A stretch of DNA of 64,000 bases from Pseudomonas rhizoryzae. Lineage in GTDB: Bacteria > Pseudomonadota > Gammaproteobacteria > Pseudomonadales > Pseudomonadaceae. Position 1 is the stretch's first letter. Every line of letters starts with the position of its first letter. The stretch covers positions 1 to 64,000 of the forward strand of contig NZ_SULM01000001.1 of NCBI RefSeq assembly GCF_005250615.1. The letters are read 5' to 3'. Below are positions 44,990 through 52,947 of the stretch, piece after piece. Under the pieces are notes generated by a model that ran no database searches, was not told where the DNA came from, and saw only the letters and a program-made list of their open reading frames with translations. The position numbers were made by a program, and so were the translations under genes.

Positions 44990-45727
44990 ATGACCTACTG
45001 CGTCGCCATGAAGCTGCACGACGGCCTGGTGTTCGTCGCTGATTCCCGTACCAATGCCGGGGTCGACAACATCGCCACCTTTCGCAAGCTGCATCTGTTC
45101 CGCGTACCCGGTGAACGCCTCATCGCCATCCAGTCGGCAGGCAACCTGGCGACCTCCCAGGCGGTCATCAGCCTGCTGCGCCAGCGCCTGGACAGCGAGC
45201 ACCCCAACCTGCACGACGTGCCCACGCTCAATCATGCCGCCATCCTGCTGGGGCAGACCCTGCGCGAGATCATCCAGCGCGATGCCCAGGATGCGCCCAG
45301 CGGCCACGGCCTCGACCTGAGCTGCTCCTTCCTGCTGGGTGGCCAGATCAAGGACACCGAGCCTGAGCTGTTCAACATCTATCCCCATGGCAACTTCATC
45401 AGTGCCACCGAGGACACGCCCTATTTCCAGATCGGCGAGAGCAAGTACGGCAAGCCCATCCTGGATCGGGCGCTGAGCTTCGACACGCCGCTCGAAGAGG
45501 CGCTGCGCTGCGCCTTGCTGTCCTTCGACTCGACGATCCGCAGCAATCTCTCGGTGGGCTTGCCGCTGGACCTGGTGGTATATCCGCGTGATCGCCTCGA
45601 CCAGGTCAAGAGCCACCGGATCGATGAGCAGGACGACTACTTCCAGAGCCTGCGCCGAGGCTGGGGGGAGGGGCTGCGCGACCTGGTAGGCGCCTTGCCG
45701 GCACCGCCTGCTGATTATTGGCTCTAG
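44990..45727 (+). CDS. anbu: Anbu, proteasome-like Ntn hydrolase
   Basis: 245 residues. Proteasome beta-subunit fold: after Met removal Thr1 would be the nucleophile, with Asp17 (VADSRT) and Lys32 (FRKLHLF) placed as in active proteasome subunits. Typical Anbu features are SAGNLATSQAVI and IGESKYGKPILDRAL. Forms ring or spiral assemblies; peptidase activity and substrate are still debated. Last gene of the operon, 113 bases after the transglutaminase-like gene. Confidence 0.92.
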   Translation: MTYCVAMKLHDGLVFVADSRTNAGVDNIATFRKLHLFRVPGERLIAIQSAGNLATSQAVISLLRQRLDSEHPNLHDVPTLNHAAILLGQTLREIIQRDAQDAPSGHGLDLSCSFLLGGQIKDTEPELFNIYPHGNFISATEDTPYFQIGESKYGKPILDRALSFDTPLEEALRCALLSFDSTIRSNLSVGLPLDLVVYPRDRLDQVKSHRIDEQDDYFQSLRRGWGEGLRDLVGALPAPPADYWL

Positions 45728-45825
45728 CCAAAAAAACGGGACAGGTTGGGGATGACCAGCACGACGGTGGTGACGATGAGCACGAAGCTTGCCTGGCGCC
45801 ACTTGGGGACGGGATTCTTGAACAT
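45724..45825 (-). CDS. 33-residue single-TM small protein
   Basis: A short frame convergent with Anbu, overlapping its stop by 4 bases. It starts MFKNPVPKWRQASF and continues as one hydrophobic segment (VLIVTTVVLVIPNL) with a short SRFFG tail. A positive N-terminus followed by a TM suggests an N-in membrane microprotein. AAAGG lies about ten bases before the ATG. No known function; real-gene status rests on the well-formed TM and ribosome-binding site. Confidence 0.45.
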   Translation of the reverse strand: MFKNPVPKWRQASFVLIVTTVVLVIPNLSRFFG

Positions 45826-46183
45826 GACTCTGGGCCTTTATTGTTAGCTGTTTGAAGCCTTTACGTCTTGGACGGGAAGCGCTTGCGCAAGAACGGCATG
45901 CAGCTACTGATACCCGCAGGCTTGAGCACTATCCAGTAGCTATAGAACATAAATTTCAGTTTTGTGGCGACTGCCGACCAAGCGGTTATCAGAAATGTCG
46001 CCCTGGCTAAATTCCCCTTAGCTTTCAGTAGATTGCGAAATTCTGTACGACGCTACCGTTTGTCGGAGGTATGGGCGGTCGTGACGGCCTCGTCAGCGAC
46101 TGCCCGGTCATCCCGTGAACGCCGCCTGGCAGCGGCTCTCTTGGCTCCTTCGTGCAAATGTATGAATCGATTGAAGAAAAAGC
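45826..46183. other. gene-free interval upstream of tRNA-Ser
   Basis: About 360 bases, more AT-rich than the surroundings in places, with a 10-bp palindrome CTTGCGCAAG (45882-45891). I see no convincing gene; an 87-residue frame at 45964-46227 lacks a ribosome-binding site and overlaps the tRNA promoter. Confidence 0.5.
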
Positions 46184-46212
46184 TTGCCATCGAAATCACC
46201 TTTGCCTATAGT
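46184..46212 (+). promoter_or_regulatory. sigma-70 promoter of tRNA-Ser
   Basis: TTGCCA (46184-46189), 17-base spacer, TATAGT (46207-46212), then a GC-rich TGCGCGCC discriminator typical of stable-RNA promoters. The start would be near 46219. Confidence 0.75.
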
Positions 46213-46253
46213 TGCGCGCCTCGGTGATGCAGACGCAGACGCCGAGCAAATCT

Positions 46254-46343
46254 GGTGAGGTGTCCGAGCGGTTGAAGGAGCACGCCTGGAAAGTGTGTAT
46301 AGGAGAAATCTTATCGAGGGTTCGAATCCCTCCCTCACCGCCA
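46254..46343 (+). tRNA. tRNA-Ser(GGA)
   Basis: 90 bases with encoded CCA. Acceptor GGTGAGG (46254-46260) pairs with CCTCACC (46333-46339); discriminator G, then CCA. Anticodon loop CTGGAAA gives GGA (46288-46290). The long variable arm (about 46298-46314) is characteristic of tRNA-Ser; T arm GAGGG-TTCGAAT-CCCTC. Its 3' 30 bases plus 5 more are repeated at 52849-52883 as the integration site. Confidence 0.97.
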
Positions 46344-46348
46344 GATTA
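46314..46348. repeat. attL, 35-bp direct repeat (3' end of tRNA-Ser)
   Basis: TCGAGGGTTCGAATCCCTCC and the following 15 bases, identical over 35 bases with 52849-52883. It covers the T arm, acceptor strand, CCA and five bases beyond, so the tRNA stays intact after integration. Confidence 0.92.
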
Positions 46349-46352
46349 AGAG

Positions 46353-46385
46353 AACCCCCGTTAGCCCTGAGCTGCGGGGGTTTTT
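46353..46385 (+). terminator. terminator after tRNA-Ser, supplied by the element
   Basis: AACCCCCG (46353-46360) pairs with CGGGGGTT (46375-46382), followed by TTT. It lies inside the element, so the element brought a replacement terminator while the chromosomal one is left beyond attR. Confidence 0.75.
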
Positions 46386-46495
46386 CGTTTCTGGAGCCAG
46401 CCGTAACCCGTTCGTTCTGGTACACAACGGCGGTACACATGGCCTCCCGACATCGTAAAATCGCTGCCTCGAAAGTCCCACGGTTTCGCGCTTTC

Positions 46496-48208
46496 ATGGC
46501 TCAGCCTTTTCTGCATCCATCCACCGGCGTGTACTACATTCGGCGCCGTGTCCCCGATGAGCTTCGCCCTGTCCTGGGGCGAGAGTACAAGCGCTCTCTA
46601 AAGACCCGCGATCAGCTAGAAGCTAAAGCCCGCCATGCTGTTGAGTGGACGCGCTCCGAAGAGGCATTCTCCCTTGCCCGTGCAAAGCTCGCTGGCGTGC
46701 AGGTTCTGACAAAGCGCGACATGCAGCAGCTTGCCGCACGATGGTTCCGCCAGGAGCTAGAGGAGCTGGAACAATCCGGCAACTTCCGAGCTTGGCTGCC
46801 GCCTGCCAGTGACGCTACGGTGGTCGAGACACCGCATGGCTGGGAAGAGCATCGGGAGTACCTGACGATCCGCCAGGCAGTAGCCGAGGATAACGAGACG
46901 GACTGGCTTTCGGTGATGCGGCCTTACCTGCTGCAGGCGCTGCGGTCCGTGAACGTTGCCGCGCCAGCCGAAGGCACCGATAACTATGCGGAGCTGGCCG
47001 AGGCGTTTCACAGTCATCTGCTGCGGCTATCCGACATCGCCAAGCTGCGGGACGATGGAGACTGGACTTCGAAGCCCGATGTTCTGGAGCTTGAGCCTTT
47101 GAGCTTGGAGCGCCTGCGAACTGAGGTGAAGCCCAAGACGCTTACCGAGGTGTTCGAAGCGTACAAGAGCGACCGTCTACTTAATGGCGACAACCGCAGC
47201 ACTCGGACATCGCTGGCGGACTTCGAAGGGACGGTGACGAGGTTTGTTCAGATGTTCGGCGATCTACCTGTCACGGCGATAACGCGGAGCACGGTGCAGG
47301 AGTACCGGGTAAAGCTGGCTACCTTCCCAGTCAAGATGCCAGGGGCGTCCAAGCTCTCAGCCAACGAGCTGATTGCCAGGGCGCAATCAGAGGGACTGCC
47401 TACGCTGTCACCTGCCACGATCCGCAATCGACTGCGTGTCCTCGGGGCGGTGCTGGGCTTCGCCGTCCGCATGGGCTGGATACATGAAAACCCTGTGGAT
47501 ACCTCGGGTGTCGCCAGAGCAGCGGGCGTTACTGCCGCCAAGAGTAAGGCTTCCCGTCGCCGCAAGGACTACAACACTGCCGAGCTGGGCACGATTTTCC
47601 GAAGTGCATTGTTCACGGAGGAGGGTTGGCGGCCTGTGCGGAGCGACTTCGGTCAGGCGCTGTACTGGCTGCCGGTCCTGCTTTACTACACCGGGGCCAG
47701 ACGAGAGGAGCTATGTCAGCTCCGCGCCAGCGACGTGCAGACGGACGACGGCATTACGTTCCTGTCCATCCTCGACACGCCGGATGACGACGATGGACGA
47801 ACTGTAAAAACCCAGAGCAGTCGCCGACGTGTCCCGCTGCATCCTGATCTGCTGGCGCTGGGCTTCATGGATTACCACGGCACCTTACCAGCAGGTGGGC
47901 AACTGTTCCCATCGCTACAGCCAAACCATCGGGGCTTCTACAGCACCAACATCGCCAAGGCGTGGACGAAGTACCTGCGGAATGTAGTGGCGTTGGGCAG
48001 CCCAGCTAGTCCGCTTCATGGCTTCCGGCACACCTTCAAGACCCTGAGCCGTCAGGTAGGCATTCCCGAGGACGTACACGACGCGATCACCGGGCACAGC
48101 GATGGCTCTGTCAGCCGAGAGTACGGCGGGATGCCGCTGAGCCGGATGCTTGAGGAACTCCAGTGGTATCCGTCGGCGCCTGGGCTGCTGATCCCTGGGG
48201 CTCGCTGA
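46496..48208 (+). CDS. tyrosine-recombinase integrase
   Basis: 570 residues from MAQPFLHPSTGVYYIRRRVP, a start shared by many integrases with this DUF6538-type N-terminus; an ATG at 46439 would add 19 residues. SAM-like core-binding domain about 270-400, catalytic domain about 410-560. Catalytic residues seen: Arg in YTGARREELCQL, HGFRHTFKT (H-x-x-R) and late Tyr in SREYGG preceded by TGHSDGS. Integrates the element into the 3' end of the adjacent tRNA-Ser. Confidence 0.92.
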   Translation: MAQPFLHPSTGVYYIRRRVPDELRPVLGREYKRSLKTRDQLEAKARHAVEWTRSEEAFSLARAKLAGVQVLTKRDMQQLAARWFRQELEELEQSGNFRAWLPPASDATVVETPHGWEEHREYLTIRQAVAEDNETDWLSVMRPYLLQALRSVNVAAPAEGTDNYAELAEAFHSHLLRLSDIAKLRDDGDWTSKPDVLELEPLSLERLRTEVKPKTLTEVFEAYKSDRLLNGDNRSTRTSLADFEGTVTRFVQMFGDLPVTAITRSTVQEYRVKLATFPVKMPGASKLSANELIARAQSEGLPTLSPATIRNRLRVLGAVLGFAVRMGWIHENPVDTSGVARAAGVTAAKSKASRRRKDYNTAELGTIFRSALFTEEGWRPVRSDFGQALYWLPVLLYYTGARREELCQLRASDVQTDDGITFLSILDTPDDDDGRTVKTQSSRRRVPLHPDLLALGFMDYHGTLPAGGQLFPSLQPNHRGFYSTNIAKAWTKYLRNVVALGSPASPLHGFRHTFKTLSRQVGIPEDVHDAITGHSDGSVSREYGGMPLSRMLEELQWYPSAPGLLIPGAR

Positions 48209-48726
48209 TCGGCTACCGCCCCGGCCCTGCCGCTGTATGGCCCTACTGGGGCGCTGGTGAGGCGCTAGGGCTTCAAGGGCGCGCTCGCACAGGGCACGCG
48301 GTATCGCCCCTTGAGTACCCTGGTTGCTGCCTTCCTGGCTGCCTCCTGGCTATGGCCTCCCTGGGCTGCTGGTCCTGTACCTCCCGCCCTCGGGGCTGGG
48401 ACTACACGGCCTGCGGGGCTGCTGCTGCGGCGATCTACGTGGGGGCCTGCTACGGGCACTCCCTCTAGGTGATCGTTCTGCTACGAGGCGCGGTGGCCTG
48501 TGGCTGCCTGGTCGAAGGCCGAGATGTCCCCTTAGATAACCTAGGCGGATTCCAGGCACTAGGCGGGCTGCAGGTTGCAGGAGACTTGAACGCTCATTTC
48601 TGATCTGTCTGGATTCCTGGGCATCCCTGCCGGCCCTCCCGCTAGCAGCCATACGGTAAGACCTGCGGGATAGAGCCTCGGGATTTACCGTCCCATTAGT
48701 AGGAGGTACGACTACGTCGCCCTGGG
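48209..48726. other. non-coding interval inside the element
   Basis: 518 bases with no credible gene. It contains an inverted repeat, ACGGTAA (around 48654) and TTACCGT (around 48687), enclosing two GCGGGAT/TCGGGAT direct repeats, just beyond the end of the leftward gene pair. This could be a transcription end or a protein-binding site. Confidence 0.45.
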
Positions 48727-49359
48727 TCAGGTTAGGAAAGCGTCCTCGCCTATGGCGTGCCGAAGGGCTGCCAGTTCTACGAGGTCCGGTACGGGCATGT
48801 CGTCGAAGTCCGGGGTGGCCTGGGCAGGCTTTCGCTCGGTCAGCCAGGGGCAGGACTTAACGAGGTACGGCATCGCCATGGTCAGGGCGAGCAGGTATCG
48901 CTGAGCCTGTCTCTCGGCTACGCCTATCTCTTCGCTGATCGTCCTGGCGCTGATGACTTCACAGGATACGAGGATGCGGAAGAGACTAGCTGGGCTGGCG
49001 CTCTTGTCCCCGCTGTACGCTGCCCGAGCTGCACCCGTTACGATGTCGTCCAGCCAGGGCACACCACGGTCGTGGATTGTGACGTACCCGTACAATGGGT
49101 TCCCTAGCACAGCAGGCTTACGGCCTCGGGTGCTGGTCCCCTTCACGGTTACGGCTTTAGCCTGGCGGGCTGCACGCTTGGCGAGCGGGGCCTGGCTTAT
49201 GAGGTCGTTGGTCTGTGCTTCTAGACGATGGAACAAGGCAACTACCTCGGGGCTCAAGTGCTCGGCGTTCTGGATAACTTGCTGGCGCTCTGCTGCGTTG
49301 CTGATGTCCACGCGGAACTGACGCGGCAAGTCCTGGGGCAATGGAGCATGGGCATTCAT
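48727..49359 (-). CDS. element-encoded hypothetical regulator-like protein
   Basis: 210 residues from MNAHAPLPQDLPRQF. Soluble and mixed; a central basic stretch (LAKRAARQAKAVTVKGTSTRGRK) and a helix-turn-helix-like segment (SCEVISARTISEEIGVAERQAQRYLLAL) suggest DNA binding. Its ATG overlaps the stop of the upstream 94-residue gene. No family recognised; a replication or excision regulator of the element is one possibility. Confidence 0.65.
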   Translation of the reverse strand: MNAHAPLPQDLPRQFRVDISNAAERQQVIQNAEHLSPEVVALFHRLEAQTNDLISQAPLAKRAARQAKAVTVKGTSTRGRKPAVLGNPLYGYVTIHDRGVPWLDDIVTGAARAAYSGDKSASPASLFRILVSCEVISARTISEEIGVAERQAQRYLLALTMAMPYLVKSCPWLTERKPAQATPDFDDMPVPDLVELAALRHAIGEDAFLT

Positions 49360-49640
49360 GCGGCACCGTCCTGGCCGATGATGTCGGCTACGACGTTCCG
49401 GGTAAGGCCAGTGCGTGCAGCGATGCTGCCGAAGGTGTGACCGCTGGCGCGGAGTTCGCGAGCCTCGATAGCCAGGGGCTGCTGTTGGATGACTCCCAGC
49501 AAGAGCTTGCGGATCGCCGTTAGTTCGCGGTCGTGCTTGGCTAGGCGCCCCAGCATGCAACGATGTTCGTGCTTGCTGATGTCGGCAGGCGTGAAGCGGT
49601 CGGGATGGTTGGCGTCAATGTGGCTGGCGCGGTTGGTCAT
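49356..49640 (-). CDS. small HTH protein of the element
   Basis: 94 residues from MTNRASHIDANHPDRF. The C-terminal part, REARASGHTF-like (ARELRASGHTFGSIAARTGL) followed by TRNVVADIIG, is a resolvase/MerR-style helix-turn-helix. The N-terminal part contains a CMLGRLAKHDRELTAIRKLL helix. Preceded by AGGAGACAG. Coupled by ATGA to the 210-residue gene. Probably an element regulator. Confidence 0.65.
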   Translation of the reverse strand: MTNRASHIDANHPDRFTPADISKHEHRCMLGRLAKHDRELTAIRKLLLGVIQQQPLAIEARELRASGHTFGSIAARTGLTRNVVADIIGQDGAA

Positions 49641-49814
49641 GGTCTGTCTCCTGTTAGGGTTGGCTGCCGCCAAATGACGGGCAGCCGGAAGCGTCCACGA
49701 GGCTGGATGGCTTCGCGTTGGGTGCGTGTAGGCGGGTCTGTAGTGCTGGTGTTGCGGGATGGCGCTGCGGGGATGCGGCTGGTGCTGCGGAGGGACTGCT
49801 GCTGGCTTGCTGGG

Positions 49815-50321
49815 CTACGCCGCTCGGGCGAACTCTTTATGCAACTGCGGGCGGACTTGTTCTATCCAGTCCTGGGCACCTTCGATAGTCCGATAGGTCT
49901 TCGTAAAGAGCTTCCCGCCCAGCACGATGCGAGCTTGGTACCCGCTGCCGTTGCGGTAAACGCCCTTGGGTAAACCTGAGTGCTTGATGCGGTGGGGCTT
50001 GCTGTTGTGAGTGTTCTGCGCGTTGGTCGCTAGCCTGAGATTGCTGGGGCTGTTGTCCGAGCAATCCCCGTTGATGTGGTCAATCAGCATTCCTGCTGGG
50101 ATGTCTGCACCATGCGTCAATGCGTAGACGATGCGATGCACTGCGTACTGCCTACCGCTCCAAATGATCCGCCAGTAACCCCGTTGCGTTACGCTGCCTG
50201 CTGGCGCTCCTGCTTTGGTCTGGTTCTTGTTCGTCCTGTAACGCAAGCCCGAAGGGGATGATTCATCTACATAGAATCTCTCGCGTAGTTCGTCGAGAGC
50301 TAAAGGGATTGCTGCTGTCAT
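49815..50321 (-). CDS. HNH endonuclease with C-terminal AP2-like domain
   Basis: 168 residues. An HNH motif with VHRIVYALTHG...LIDHINGDCSDNSPSNLR (catalytic His of DHINGD, Asn, second Asn) and a C-terminal AP2/integrase-type DNA-binding segment (SGLPKGVYRNGSGYQARI... KTYRTIEGAQDW). This is the architecture of phage-borne HNH nicking or homing endonucleases. It may be a selfish passenger or help element spread. No inserted intron or intein is visible nearby. Confidence 0.88.
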   Translation of the reverse strand: MTAAIPLALDELRERFYVDESSPSGLRYRTNKNQTKAGAPAGSVTQRGYWRIIWSGRQYAVHRIVYALTHGADIPAGMLIDHINGDCSDNSPSNLRLATNAQNTHNSKPHRIKHSGLPKGVYRNGSGYQARIVLGGKLFTKTYRTIEGAQDWIEQVRPQLHKEFARAA

Positions 50322-51362
50322 GCTGTATCGCTGGGATTAGTCTCCAGTCCTTCTAGGTTCTGCCGTGCTTTGCTGTTGTCCTGCTGCATCGCTGTCGGCT
50401 GTTGCTGTCGTGCTACGTTGGTCCTGCTGTGCTTCGCTGCTGCGTTGCTTGCTGTCCTGCTGTGTAGCTCTCGTGTTGCTTGCTGTCGTGTGTAGCTGTG
50501 TAGCTGTGTTGCTGTGGTATCTGGTCAGTAGCTTTCTGTGCTGCTGATCGTTTGCTTCTGATCCTGTGGGATTCTTGTTCTTGTTACTGGAGAGGATGGA
50601 TTCGCTCGGGCATTCGGGCTTAGATAGATTCTCCCGGCCAAAAACGTTTCTCTTATCTAATGGCCCTCACCTACTAAAAGCGGCGATCATCGGCGAACTA
50701 GCTGACTTAGCCTGCCCCGTCGGTCTTAAGCTCGAACGCTTTCGGACGGACCAAAGTGCTTCCTGTATCTAGACCCCCTCGGTTACGGACACACCCCGCG
50801 ATTGTCCTAGGACGATCACTCCGAATGTTTCTCTCTCTGATAGGCCCTTGATTACCGGATGTGGCTAAGCCTGCCGTACTGCCGGCCCGGAAATGTTTCT
50901 GTTATCTATGCGCCCTCAATCACCGGAAGCGGCTGAGCCTGCGCGCTGTTGCTGGGCTGTTGGAAAAGGGCGGAAATGAAGACAGGGCTCGGGCATGTGC
51001 GCTGCTGATGCCCCGGCTTGCCAGGAGGCGCCAGCCTGCCCTGCCGTGCAACGTTCGTGCTTCCTGAGTACGTCAGCCTAGACTCGGTGATCGTTGCGCT
51101 ACGGGCATCCCTGGGCTCCAGCCCGGCCTGCTGATCCGCTGCTACCTGGGCGCTCGCTGCTGGACCCGGCTCGCCCTGCCGCTACTTGCGGCGTACAGGC
51201 CGTGAGCGTCTTCGGGCCTTGAATGCCCCTGCCCTACAGGCGCCCGCTGGCCTCCCTGCGTGCCCTCCTGAGCGACGTTCTAAGCCTAGGGATACCCATG
51301 CCGGGGCAATCGCTACCGCCACGCTGGCGGGCTCTCCGCACCCCTGCGCCAGGGCCCCTCTA
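50322..51362. other. long non-coding block of the element: GCTG-rich tract and three degenerate repeats
   Basis: Bases 50350-50530 are an A-poor, CTG/TGT-rich tract with many GCTGT/GCTGC words. Bases 50642-50691, 50823-50873 and 50890-50941 are three imperfect copies of an about 50-base unit around (A/G)TGTTTCT...GGCCCT...ACCGGA.G.GGCT.AGCCTG. A 10-bp palindrome GTCCTAGGAC sits at 50804-50813. Short frames here look like composition artefacts. Confidence 0.6.
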
Positions 51363-52070
51363 CTAAGGGAAGGGGATGCCGAGGCGTTGCAGCAGGCGAC
51401 TGGCTGCGGTGGCGGTAAAGCTGGCGCCCCTAGGTGTCTGGTGCCCGTGCCGGTTGAGGTGATCAGCCAGCCCCTGCAGCGTGCGGACGCCATCGAACAT
51501 CGCGGCCTTGATCGCGCTCGCCATGCTGGTCGCGTACACGTCGGCCTTGGCCTTCACTGCCTGCACTGCCGCTCCTGTGCCTGCCGCATTGGCCGCTAGC
51601 CGGCCCGCTGTGCGACGTTCTACCTTGGCCTGTGCCTGTGCATCCCCTGCCTCTGCGCGGGCCTTGAGTGACGCCAGGGCGGCCTTAGTGCGCTGGCTGA
51701 TGAACTCCCGTTCCTGCTGGGCCAGGGCGGCGTACAGGTGGAGCTGGAAGTTGTCCGCAGAGGGCATGGTCGCCACCTTGAACTGCACGCGCTTGATGAG
51801 TCCCGCGATGTGCTCCACGTCCCGGCTGATGCGGTCGAGCTTCGCCACGACGAGCGTCGCTCCGTGCTTCCTGCAGTGCTCCAGGGCAGCCGCACATTGC
51901 GGGCGTTGCTCCGGTGCGATGGTGCCCGAGGCGTGGTCCTCAAAGGCCGCCAGCACTTCCCAGTCATTCTGCTCTGCAGCTATGCGGATGTACTCCCGCT
52001 GGGCATCCAGACCAAGGCCGGACTCTCCCTGGCGCTCGGTGGAGACTCGGTAGTACGCGACGACTTTCAT
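51363..52070 (-). CDS. serine recombinase (resolvase/invertase family)
   Basis: 235 residues from [14 protein letters not shown], with catalytic Ser10 in YYRVSTERQ, the arginines of [12 protein letters not shown] and the [14 protein letters not shown] helix E. The C-terminus has a HTH ([20 protein letters not shown]...SRLLQRLG). May resolve dimers, invert DNA or mobilise the element together with the tyrosine integrase. A TTGACA promoter lies upstream. Confidence 0.9.
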   Translation of the reverse strand: MKVVAYYRVSTERQGESGLGLDAQREYIRIAAEQNDWEVLAAFEDHASGTIAPEQRPQCAAALEHCRKHGATLVVAKLDRISRDVEHIAGLIKRVQFKVATMPSADNFQLHLYAALAQQEREFISQRTKAALASLKARAEAGDAQAQAKVERRTAGRLAANAAGTGAAVQAVKAKADVYATSMASAIKAAMFDGVRTLQGLADHLNRHGHQTPRGASFTATAASRLLQRLGIPFP

Positions 52071-52104
52071 GCTGGGGATGCTCGGCAGGACGTGATGCCG
52101 GCAT

Positions 52105-52132
52105 GATTTATCGCAACGCTGACGCTTGTCAA
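52105..52132 (-). promoter_or_regulatory. sigma-70 promoter of the serine recombinase gene
   Basis: On the minus strand a perfect TTGACA (52132-52127) is followed after 16 bases by TAAATC (52110-52105), a weak -10. It is 35 bases upstream of the start codon. Confidence 0.45.
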
Positions 52133-52352
52133 TGATTTGATAAGTCGAGGTCGAGCGGTTTGATACGAGTACCCGGACCTGGGATTTTCCTGCCGCCTGG
52201 GCACACCCCGGCACCCGGCCATGGGGGCTGCAGTACTCCTTATGCGTTCAAGGGTGCTCTCGCAAATCCAGAACGGATTTAGGTCCGCTAGTGCCACCGT
52301 TACGCTGGGCAGGTGCTAGGGTTAAAGCTCACCAACTACGTGAGGGAACACC

Positions 52353-52766
52353 ATGGATGTCTATGCTTTTGTACCGGAGTACGCGGACGAAGAGGAAGTA
52401 AAGGCAACCTACGTCGCTGCGTTAGGGTTTGCTCAGCAGAGTAATCAGCAACTCTGGATTTACGTGAACAACAAGCACACCTGTCCTTACCTTGAGCCCG
52501 TCCTGGGCGGACAGATGCTAAGAAAACTGCAGGCCAATCAGCCAGTCTCTGTGGAAGGTGTGGCGGTATCTCTTCACTCTCAGCAGACGCTTGATCCTTA
52601 CGCACGACATGACGTTGTGCTGGCCGTGCACCCAAGAGATTCCCTGCTAGACGCCCTGACCAATCTCAAGTCTGCCAGCAGCGTCGTGTATGTCGGGCAC
52701 GAAATGGACGTTGGTGACTGGACTCGCTCGCATGACGTAATCCACCTCAAGCCCGAATGGTCATAG
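52353..52766 (+). CDS. hypothetical cargo protein of the element
   Basis: 137 residues from MDVYAFVPEYADEEEV. Soluble, acidic, alpha/beta, with internal QSNQQLWIYVNNKHTCPYL and HDVVLAVHPRDSLLDALTNL segments; no TM or signal peptide. It is the only rightward gene after the integrase and lies next to attR, the usual place for cargo. GAGG precedes the ATG. I recognise no family. Confidence 0.65.
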   Translation: MDVYAFVPEYADEEEVKATYVAALGFAQQSNQQLWIYVNNKHTCPYLEPVLGGQMLRKLQANQPVSVEGVAVSLHSQQTLDPYARHDVVLAVHPRDSLLDALTNLKSASSVVYVGHEMDVGDWTRSHDVIHLKPEWS

Positions 52767-52848
52767 GTACACAGGACTTGTACACTACCGCTTGCTGTAT
52801 CGGGCTGTAAGGCCCGTCATAACTGGGTTCTGCTGACTGCTAAACGAG

Positions 52849-52883
52849 TCGAGGGTTCGAATCCCTCCCTCACCGCCAGATTA
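52849..52883. repeat. attR, 35-bp direct repeat
   Basis: Identical to 46314-46348. It is the displaced original 3' end of tRNA-Ser, still followed by the chromosomal tRNA terminator. Confidence 0.92.
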
Positions 52884-52885
52884 CG

Positions 52886-52920
52886 AAAACCCCTGAGGGC
52901 TTGGCTCCAGGGGTTTTTTC
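52886..52920. terminator. original chromosomal tRNA-Ser terminator
   Basis: AACCCCTG (52888-52895) pairs with CAGGGGTT (52908-52915), then TTTTC; A-rich on the other side, so it also serves the leftward HDOD gene. Confidence 0.8.
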
Positions 52921-52947
52921 TTGTCTGCCGTTTGGCCAGGGTCCGCT

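Larger units (their letters stand above)
46314..52883 (+). mobile_element. 6.5-kb integrative element in tRNA-Ser(GGA)
   Basis: Bounded by 35-bp direct repeats. The tyrosine integrase lies next to the tRNA; the rest holds two small HTH-type genes, an HNH/AP2 protein, a serine recombinase and an unknown gene, separated by unusually long non-coding stretches (about 520 and 1040 bases). Coding density and base composition differ from the flanking chromosome. No replication, conjugation or phage structural gene is visible, so it is probably mobilised by a helper or is a satellite-like or decayed island. Confidence 0.88.

Noticed and set aside
48163-48540. Short frames after the integrase
   Set aside because: No ribosome-binding sites, composition-driven residues (runs of Ala, Gly, Pro, Cys), and no homology recognised.
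50365-50547. 60-residue frame of mostly Cys, Leu, Ser and Val
   Set aside because: It is a translation of the GCTG/TGT-rich tract; not a plausible protein.
46314-52883. Known defence system (restriction-modification, CRISPR, retron, toxin-antitoxin) in the tRNA-Ser element
   Set aside because: No methyltransferase, reverse transcriptase, Cas protein, CRISPR repeats or recognisable toxin-antitoxin pair. The HNH protein has phage homing-type architecture, and the unknown gene cannot be assigned.
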